A stretch of 60,000 bases of DNA from Acanthaster planci (Eukaryota; Echinodermata; Asteroidea; Valvatida; Acanthasteridae). The DNA lies in the NCBI RefSeq assembly GCF_001949145.1, contig NW_019091375.1, forward strand, positions 2,393,983 through 2,453,982. Direction: 5' to 3'. The notes under the pieces are model-generated. The model worked only from the letters and a program-made list of their open reading frames with translations, was not told the origin of the DNA and ran no database searches. Below are positions 56,901-60,000 of this stretch, piece after piece. Position 1 is the first letter of the stretch, and every line of letters begins with the position of its first letter. The position numbers were made by a program, and so were the translations under genes.

Positions 56901-59771
56901 GTTAAGATTTACTCCTTTCAAGTGGAAATGCAACCCCTCCGATTGAAACTTGTAACCAGACGAATCCGAATGAAATTAAGTCTCTCTAATAGATCGAGAT
57001 GGAAGGGGTTATTTTCAAACTATTTCAGAGTGATTTACATTGCTAACACAAAGACTACCAAGAGTAGTCATGTCAATTATTATTTTGTTTTAATGACAAT
57101 TGTTTATTTTCTAGAATTTTTGGCAAAGGTTCCCAACCTACCAATGACCTTGAATACGGTCTCCAATCCTACCACTGACGGGTAGACGGAGTCCAGGGTC
57201 AGGGTCACTTGAAGTACGGCCTCAATGTCGGAGAACCAGCCAGTTGCAGTCACATTTCGCAAATCGTTCCCGCACAGCAGCCTTCTCTGCGTGGTTTTGT
57301 TTTCAGAAAGGACATCAAAGATGCCGAAAAAGCTCGATTCGCAGCCATCGGTTGGAGGTAAAGAGACCCTCAAAACATCAAACCTATAAAAACATATGAA
57401 AACAATAGAAAATTTCCAGAGGTATATAAAGAAGAATGTTTGTTTCTGTTTTTTTTCCAATACCCGATACTCTGGCTTCATCTCTGAAGTTAAAGCTTAC
57501 TTTTGGCTGGCACGTTTAAAAATTATTGTTAGGTCAATGACATATTTTACGTTCTATCGGCAGTATTTGATAAAGCATTTAGTGCACCTTTATATTCAGG
57601 GGTAAAAAGTAAGGCGAAGACGAAGATGCATCATGGACAGATAATACGAACTCGCTGAGTGTTATCAACAAAGCAAACCGAATGAATCTACATGATCAAA
57701 TGCTGCAGTGGTTATTTCACTGTGGTTCAAGTATCGCGGTTCCACACAGAGCCTTGTGATTGACGTGACTTTTGATAACCTACGACACGACCGGTCTCGG
57801 TGCGCCGACCAGCCAAGTCCAAACAATCGCTGGCCATAGCAAGGTGTTACAAACTGTGACCATAATTTTTGATCGAACATGCTCTCATCAGTTGGAGGAC
57901 CGAATAGAACTTTTCTGCCTGGAGGCAAAAATCCAAAATTTCCTTATTTTTCCAAGATAATCTTTCAATTTGTCCAGAAAATGTCTGGCTAAGCTCGCGT
58001 GTCTTGAAGAGCATTTTATTTACATTACTGTGTAGTTTGTCGGTACACTGAATCGTAATGTTGCCAACATGACGTCAGAGTGCAGATGGGGAGGATAGAT
58101 CCACTTGCGAAATAAGCCAAACGGGGCATCAACGGTGATTGGTGCAGACGTATCTTCAATTGATGCAAATTCTAGGAGAAGAAAACAGATTTTGGTACAA
58201 ACTTATTCCCAAGAGTCATTAATTAAATCGCATGTAGATAAACAACTTGTGATAATGCACTGCTGGACCAACTTCAAGCTGCGATGAAGCGATCACGAGT
58301 GCAAATTTGTGACGTTGGATCAAGTATTTGCGCTTTTAAGGGGTAACAGAAATTGAAAGCATTTATTTCACGTGAAGTTTTTTAACATATACCTAACCTA
58401 TTCAAAACACCATACATTTAATGTTTTCCCCATTATTTGTGACCCAAAGACGAACGAACAGATCCTGTGTTTCCCCACACACAAAAGATCCCCTTTTGGC
58501 CGTTCGTGCCCCAAGCCTGATTGGATGACATAATCGCCTGTTACCCTTTAAAAGAATTCTCAGCTGTTGAACGAATTCCCTGTAAACAATTCGTGCGTCC
58601 AAATTAATTTGTGTTGAAATTTGCTTACTTGAAATAATTACATATAAATTTAGTTGAGCTGACCCAACACAGTGCTTGTCAACAAATAAATGGGTTAATT
58701 TTTGTTTGAAAATTCCAGCTGTACTTGCATTTTTAAATATTTTTTTTATGCTACGCTACACAACTCACCAATCTTTCCTATTTCAATTTAATTTTCTTTT
58801 TAAGCTAAAGACCACCGTTAAATAAGTTTGTTAACTTTCAGTTGCAAACAAGGCAACAAATTGCACCAGCTGCCTTGCATTTTAGATTTTCCGAAGGGGT
58901 AGGCACGATATTTCTTTGCCATGTCAGGCAAGTTTTAACTTCATTAAAAAGAGTATGGGGAGGGAGTGTACGCACCCCCTGCCATTATGGTAAACCAAAA
59001 GGATGAGAAAACGATATCCGTGATCCGGCAAAAATGAACTATGGAATTAGAAGGCCCGGGCAAACAATTTTTTAGACACACTAGTTTGTTAGACACTTGT
59101 TTTGACTGTAAGTGTATTGAAAGTGTATTTTGTCAACATTTACAATTGTCCACGCTCCATAACACAATAGAAGGCACTGTTTGTGATTCCATTCAGTGAA
59201 GACACTGTTCAGTGTATGTGGTTCTTTTCGTTCCAAATCAATCACAAATGTATTCACTGGCAGAGAAAATTTGGGAAAGGGCTTCTCGTTGGCTTATTTC
59301 CGTGTTTTGCCATAATAGTGTATCCAAAAAGAAAAAGAAGCTTACAATTAAAAGGAATCAGCAGTGTGTGTGCACATATTATTAAGCCTTTTTGCCAGAA
59401 TGACATAAAGGTTTTATCCATAAATCTGAATATGTTTTAGATTTAAAAATAAAAAGACACCTAAATACCTTATGCCAGAAATTGAAAACGAGTTTAATAG
59501 AAACACAAAGATGCAAAGTGGTTGTAACAGAATATATTGCATCGTATAGATTAAGAAAGTCACATTTACCTATAATGCAAACAAATGGCAGGGATATGTT
59601 ACAATTCAGAAGCCATTCGGAGTCCATATGTGTACTTGTTGAGAGGTCTTTCGCTGTGCAGTTCGTCGCCAAGGGGTTCCGATACACCTGCGGCGGACTC
59701 TGGGTGAAACAGGAGCTGTTTTCAGTTCCATGCGACACCCATGTCAAGTTCCATGGCTGGAAGAACCCGTC
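29780..59771 (-). CDS. Modular 7TM receptor (relaxin-receptor/GRL101-like) with lectin, CUB, LDLa and LRR ectodomain; 5' end off window
   Basis: Twenty-seven minus-strand exons join with matching phases into 4953 bp (1650 codons plus TAG): 59771-59570, 58171-58024, 57383-57142, 55630-55444, 53834-53620, 52988-52462, 50982-50844, 50091-50007, 49677-49505, 49272-49231, 46926-46798, 45904-45794, 44893-44765, 43949-43836, 43008-42859, 42330-42214, 39745-39611, 39286-39178, 37597-37526, 36949-36878, 35708-35637, 35320-35252, 34654-34090, 33126-32557, 32202-31879, 31146-31059, 29946-29780. Domain order: C-type lectin (second half), 3 CUB, C-type lectin, 7 LDLa, LRRNT, 5 LRR, cysteine cap, rhodopsin-class 7TM, kinase-like tail. 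LDLa-LRR-7TM is the layout of relaxin receptors RXFP1/2 and snail GRL101; the lectin/CUB block is additional. Expected at the cell surface, binding an extracellular ligand and coupling to G proteins. The start lies beyond 60000. The ectodomain to 7TM is well supported; the tail exons are less certain. Confidence 0.88.
30331..30426. repeat. Cluster of GACTCGAGTC-like palindromic motifs
   Basis: Repeated CTCGACTCGAGTC, CTTGACTCGACTAGAGTC and TGTCTCGAGTAAC motifs within 96 bases, in receptor intron DNA. The motif is self-complementary. Likely a fragment of a simple repeat. Confidence 0.6.
31059..31146 (-). CDS. Receptor tail exon resembling kinase helix F
   Basis: Acceptor GTTTATTCTTCAG before 31146, donor AAG/GTATAAAC after 31059; 88 bp, phase 0 to 1, fitting both neighbours. 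It encodes [20 protein letters not shown] and then LQG, which aligns by eye with the DVYSFGILLLEMLTG stretch of protein kinases. The preceding activation-loop region (DFG to APE) was not found, so it is either lost or in an exon I missed. Confidence 0.5.
31879..32202 (-). CDS. Receptor cytoplasmic exon with kinase-like catalytic-loop region
   Basis: 324 bp, phase 0 to 0, donor AGG/GTGAGGG after 31879; the acceptor before 32202 (GCGGAGTAG) is weak. It encodes [15 protein letters not shown], then [20 protein letters not shown] and [17 protein letters not shown]. The last part aligns with kinase helix E and catalytic loop (ALSYLH-NGIVHRDLKPENILL), but the HRD triad is replaced by GIQ and no ATP-binding lysine region precedes it. 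If the upstream donor at 32557 is not used, the receptor would instead end at the TGA at 32481-32479. An alternative acceptor is TTCTTTCCAG, 38 bases further in. Confidence 0.6.
32557..33126 (-). CDS. Receptor exon: TM5-TM7 and start of cytoplasmic tail
   Basis: Acceptor TATAATTGATGCAG before 33126, donor ACAG/GTAGAAG after 32557; 570 bp, phase 0. It encodes extracellular loop 2 ([16 protein letters not shown], with the Cys expected to bond to TM3), TM5 ([18 protein letters not shown]), TM6 ([19 protein letters not shown]) and TM7 with the NPxxY motif as [11 protein letters not shown], then a basic, Ser-rich tail ([25 protein letters not shown]). Reading through the donor gives 25 more residues and a TGA at 32481-32479, a possible alternative short tail. 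Confidence 0.92.
33298..33546 (-). other. Unexplained open frame in intron between TM4 and TM5 exons
   Basis: An open frame with protein-like composition ([42 protein letters not shown]), preceded closely by an in-frame TAG. Phase 0 exons on either side join without it and give normal GPCR sequence, so it is not needed for the receptor. It may be a mobile-element or exon fossil, or an alternative exon that would disrupt the 7TM bundle. Confidence 0.25.
34090..34654 (-). CDS. Receptor exon: cysteine cap and TM1-TM4
   Basis: Acceptor CCCTTTGTAATAG before 34654, donor ATCG/GTAATTG after 34090; 565 bp, phase 2 to 0. It opens with the LRR C-cap [20 protein letters not shown] and CDDLIS, then TM1 ([16 protein letters not shown], with the GN motif), TM2 ([18 protein letters not shown]), TM3 ending in [14 protein letters not shown] and TM4 ([18 protein letters not shown]). 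The DRY motif is DRF. The cysteine cap and TM1 match relaxin/glycoprotein-hormone-type LRR GPCRs. Confidence 0.93.
35252..35320 (-). CDS. Receptor LRR exon 5 (degenerate)
   Basis: Acceptor CACTTTTGCAG, donor CAT/GTAAGAT; 69 bp instead of 72, phase 2 to 2. It encodes [20 protein letters not shown]: the FEDLESLQ half is LRR-like, the NxL position is not. Confidence 0.8.
35637..35708 (-). CDS. Receptor LRR exon 4
   Basis: Acceptor TTTCGTTACAG, donor CTT/GTGAGTT; 72 bp, phase 2 to 2. It encodes [20 protein letters not shown] and LKTL, a canonical 24-residue LRR. Confidence 0.92.
35999..36283. mobile_element. MITE-like foldback element with terminal inverted repeats
   Basis: The left end CCCGATCCGACTACCCACCG (continuing CTACTTA) matches the reverse complement of the right end TAAGTAGCGGTGGGCAGATG (continuing GGTCGGG) with about five mismatches in 27. 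The interior is also palindromic: TGTGATGCTAATATATTATC with ATGATGCAATGTAGTAGGC on one side is mirrored by GTCTACTGTATTGCATCAT and TTTTAGCATCACAG on the other. About 285 bp, no coding capacity: a non-autonomous foldback DNA element in the intron between receptor LRR exons 3 and 4. No clear target-site duplication was identified. Confidence 0.8.
36878..36949 (-). CDS. Receptor LRR exon 3
   Basis: Acceptor TATTTTACAG, donor TTT/GTAAGTT; 72 bp, phase 2 to 2. It encodes [20 protein letters not shown] and LEHL, a canonical LRR. Confidence 0.92.
37265..37473. mobile_element. TA-flanked MITE with 44-bp terminal inverted repeats
   Basis: The left end TAAGGCCGTTTTCCAATACT is mirrored by the right end AGTATTGGAAAACGGCCTTA, and the similarity continues inward to TCTCAGGCTT against AAGCCTGAGA, about 44 bp per arm with few mismatches. 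The element is 209 bp, begins and ends with TA, and has no coding capacity, as expected for a non-autonomous Tc1/mariner-type MITE. It lies in the intron after receptor LRR exon 2, 52 bases from that exon's donor end. Confidence 0.88.
37526..37597 (-). CDS. Receptor LRR exon 2
   Basis: Acceptor ATCCTTTGCAG, donor TCT/GTGAGTA; 72 bp, phase 2 to 2. With the split Leu from the previous exon it encodes [20 protein letters not shown] and NLRHL, a canonical LRR. Confidence 0.92.
37910..38060. repeat. Degenerate TTGG-x-CCAA type intronic repeat
   Basis: Short TTGGTCAA, TTGGGTTGATA, TTGGGCAAA, GTTGGTCAATG and CAAGGTTGG motifs recur at irregular spacing inside the intron between the LRRNT exon and LRR exon 2. 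It resembles decayed minisatellite DNA. Boundaries are approximate. Confidence 0.4.
39178..39286 (-). CDS. Receptor LRRNT cap and first LRR half
   Basis: Acceptor TATTTCACAACAG before 39286, donor GCT/GTAAGAT after 39178; 109 bp, phase 1 to 2. It encodes [18 protein letters not shown], the CP-x2-C-x-C LRR N-cap typical of relaxin-receptor/GRL101 proteins, then PSTRQL, which flows into the next LRR exon as RQLELTKNSI. Confidence 0.88.
39611..39745 (-). CDS. Receptor LDLa module 7
   Basis: Acceptor GTGACTTACAG, donor GCA/GTAAGTC; 135 bp, phase 1 to 1. Six cysteines are present: [29 protein letters not shown] and DDELFC, with an enlarged loop before the acidic calcium-binding DDE. It directly precedes the LRRs, as the single LDLa does in RXFP receptors. 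Confidence 0.92.
42214..42330 (-). CDS. Receptor LDLa module 6
   Basis: Acceptor GTCTTCTTGTAG, donor GCG/GTAAGCA; 117 bp, phase 1 to 1. It encodes [20 protein letters not shown], then [18 protein letters not shown]: all six cysteines and the acidic calcium-binding end (D-x-x-D-C-x-D-x-x-D-E pattern). Confidence 0.94.
42859..43008 (-). CDS. Receptor LDLa module 5
   Basis: Acceptor GTGTTATGTAG, donor GCG/GTAATGT; 150 bp, phase 1 to 1. Six cysteines ([41 protein letters not shown]) but an elongated loop between C4 and C5 and a poor acidic motif, so calcium binding is doubtful. Confidence 0.85.
43836..43949 (-). CDS. Receptor LDLa-like module 4, four cysteines
   Basis: Acceptor GTTATACTTAG, donor GTG/GTAAGGT; 114 bp, phase 1 to 1. 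It encodes [34 protein letters not shown]. Only C2, C4, C5 and C6 of the LDLa pattern remain; C1 and C3 are absent. Confidence 0.85.
44765..44893 (-). CDS. Receptor LDLa module 3
   Basis: Acceptor TTTTTTTCTTGCAG, donor GTG/GTAGGTA; 129 bp, phase 1 to 1. It encodes [33 protein letters not shown] and SDEVGC: a canonical six-cysteine LDLa with a calcium-binding SDE. Confidence 0.95.
45580..45641. repeat. 31-bp tandem duplication in receptor intron
   Basis: CTAGTTTATTACATTTTCAA followed by TACTGAACAA occurs twice, at 45580 and 45611, with one or two differences. Confidence 0.85.
45794..45904 (-). CDS. Receptor LDLa-like module 2, four cysteines
   Basis: Acceptor GCTGTTGTAG, donor GTG/GTAAGTA; 111 bp, phase 1 to 1. 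It encodes [31 protein letters not shown]. The acidic end ([13 protein letters not shown]) fits the calcium site, but C1 and C3 are missing. Confidence 0.87.
46432..46472. repeat. 21-bp tandem duplication in receptor intron
   Basis: TTGTCAAAGCGCCTAGACC occurs twice in direct succession with period 21. Confidence 0.85.
46798..46926 (-). CDS. Receptor LDLa module 1
   Basis: Acceptor TTATTTCTGTAG, donor TGG/GTGAGAT; 129 bp, phase 1 to 1. It encodes [38 protein letters not shown]: a canonical six-cysteine LDLa with the SDE calcium motif. Confidence 0.95.
47690..48300. repeat. Minisatellite, 102-bp period, about five units
   Basis: The landmark TTGGTTTGCATAT recurs at 47834, 47936 and 48038, with a diverged form at 48140 and a weaker one near 48245, i.e. 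every 102 bases. Central units share CCGATGTTGCGCCGACG and CCAGTATGCACTTTGACGT almost exactly; outer units decay. Because 102 is divisible by three, both strands stay open across the core and give 34-residue repeats, which I regard as an artefact. It lies in the intron between the linker exon and LDLa module 1. Confidence 0.92.
49231..49272 (-). CDS. Receptor short linker exon
   Basis: Acceptor TATCTGTTATCAG before 49272, donor CAG/GTAGGAA after 49231; 42 bp, phase 1 to 1. It encodes about fourteen residues ([14 protein letters not shown]) between lectin 2 and the first LDLa. Accepted because it keeps phase and is stop-free. Since it is phase-neutral, skipping it would also work. Confidence 0.6.
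49505..49677 (-). CDS. Receptor C-type lectin 2, exon 4 (acidic insert and C-terminus)
   Basis: Acceptor TTTTGTCTTCTAG, donor AAG/GTCAGGT; 173 bp, phase 2 to 1. It opens with [18 protein letters not shown], where the EPN/QPD sugar-specificity loop would lie, then [10 protein letters not shown] and [20 protein letters not shown], the closing strands with two lectin-fold cysteines. The WND motif is reduced to WVD. Confidence 0.9.
50007..50091 (-). CDS. Receptor C-type lectin 2, exon 3
   Basis: Acceptor TTTCTATAG, donor CAC/GTAAGTT; 85 bp, phase 1 to 2. It encodes [20 protein letters not shown] and FTDWALDF, matching the (I)GLxD...G.F.WSDG.P..FT.W core of C-type lectins. Confidence 0.93.
50844..50982 (-). 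CDS. Receptor C-type lectin 2, exon 2
   Basis: Acceptor TTACTCACTAACAG, donor TAG/GTAAAGT; 139 bp, phase 0 to 1. It encodes [20 protein letters not shown], then [13 protein letters not shown]: the W.dA...C...gA.LvsI..rdEadyI helix of C-type lectins. Confidence 0.93.
52462..52988 (-). CDS. Receptor CUB 3 and start of C-type lectin 2
   Basis: Acceptor GTTTACATTGCTAG, donor TCG/GTAAGAA; 527 bp, phase 1 to 0. A complete CUB domain lies in one exon ([74 protein letters not shown]), followed by the lectin opening [18 protein letters not shown]. Confidence 0.94.
53620..53834 (-). CDS. Receptor CUB 2, second half
   Basis: Acceptor TGCTTTCTTTGAAG, donor TAG/GTGAGCG; 215 bp, phase 2 to 1. It encodes [42 protein letters not shown] and [12 protein letters not shown]. 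The usual acidic Asp and Tyr positions of calcium-binding CUBs are not obvious. Confidence 0.85.
55444..55630 (-). CDS. Receptor CUB 2, first half
   Basis: Acceptor TTTTCTTGGCAG, donor AAG/GTGTGAA; 187 bp, phase 1 to 2. It encodes [19 protein letters not shown], then [20 protein letters not shown], with the C-x-W core of CUB domains. Confidence 0.87.
57142..57383 (-). CDS. Receptor CUB 1, second half
   Basis: Acceptor TTTTTATAG, donor TTG/GTAGGTT; 242 bp, phase 2 to 1. It encodes [43 protein letters not shown] and [11 protein letters not shown], including the conserved LCG of CUB domains. Confidence 0.85.
58024..58171 (-). CDS. Receptor CUB 1, first half (divergent)
   Basis: A strong acceptor CTGTTTTCTTCTCCTAG before 58171, donor AAT/GTAAATA after 58024; 148 bp, phase 1 to 2, exactly the phase needed between the lectin and CUB exons. 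It encodes [26 protein letters not shown] and [12 protein letters not shown]. The core W is kept; the usual early cysteines are absent. Confidence 0.75.
59570..59771 (-). CDS. Receptor C-type lectin 1, second half
   Basis: Acceptor TTTATTTTTTCACAG before 59771, donor ATAG/GTAAATG after 59570; 202 bp, phase 0 to 1. It encodes [18 protein letters not shown], then [16 protein letters not shown], the W..NC....PFVC ending of C-type lectin folds. N-glycosylation sequons NLT, NSS and NIS are visible. The first half must lie beyond 59771 or off the window; 59772-60000 holds no recognised exon. Confidence 0.85.
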
Positions 59772-60000
59772 CTGTGAAAAAATAAAATAAAGCGCATAAT
59801 GCCAGGGGTAGAGAGGGTGTAATAACCCCCCGGGCAAATATGATTTTTAAAATATGAGATGAAGGCTCCTTGAGAAGGAATATACCGTCTCATTTTTTTT
59901 CAAAGAGCACATATTATGTCATAAAATGTAGCTTCACTATTTAGAAAGCCAAAAAAAGTTACATAAAAGAATTCCCAAATGCTTTTCCCCCATCTGCGAA

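Noticed and set aside
57665-57928. Open frame with [19 protein letters not shown] as missing first half of CUB 1
   Set aside because: It does not match CUB strands, and the exon 58171-58024 fits both sequence and phase (1 to 2).

Overview
This is eukaryotic nuclear DNA from an animal: AT-rich, intron-rich, with GT/AG-bounded exons, small dispersed repeats and long non-coding stretches. The protein families present (a relaxin-receptor/GRL101-type leucine-rich-repeat GPCR with C-type lectin, CUB and LDL-receptor class A modules; a PAN plus farnesoic-acid-methyltransferase-type domain protein; a stand-alone discoidin domain) are most typical of an invertebrate deuterostome. An echinoderm is my best guess, a cephalochordate or hemichordate is possible; this is inference from gene content only. 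No rRNA, tRNA or CRISPR feature was recognised.

Layout. (1) About 2.4-9.1 kb, plus strand: a discoidin (F5/8 type C) protein gene, three exons found, 5' end not identified. Its introns carry a decayed THAP-domain fossil, a duplicated segment and a dispersed repeat. (2) About 9.2-21.6 kb: no gene recognised, only microsatellites and one short TFIIS-like fragment. (3) About 21.6-26.9 kb, minus strand: a compact three-exon gene for a secreted 243-residue protein, signal peptide + PAN/apple-like + farnesoic acid O-methyltransferase-type domain, with an AATAAA 207 bases past the stop. (4) About 29.8-59.8 kb, minus strand, running off the right edge: a giant modular 7TM receptor. I assembled 27 exons whose phases agree at every junction and which sum to 4953 bp (1650 codons plus stop). 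Order: C-type lectin (second half), three CUB domains, a second C-type lectin, a short linker, seven LDLa modules, LRRNT, five LRRs, an LRRCT-like cysteine cap, 7TM, and a cytoplasmic tail resembling a truncated catalytically dead protein kinase.

The most interesting object is the receptor. Its lectin/CUB/LDLa/LRR ectodomain suggests recognition of a glycan, protein or lipoprotein ligand; the 7TM core is rhodopsin-like; and the tail resembles kinase subdomains without the invariant catalytic residues. Two of the seven LDLa modules have lost exactly the two cysteines that would pair as C1-C3. All three genes encode proteins expected to be secreted or at the cell surface, but nothing in the sequence shows that they work together.

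Repeats include two inverted-repeat MITE-like elements in receptor introns, a 102-bp-period minisatellite, a 78-bp tandem duplication, a TTGG microsatellite and an inverted pair of dispersed repeats near 7.3 and 26.0 kb. Exon boundaries were read by eye and not checked against transcripts.
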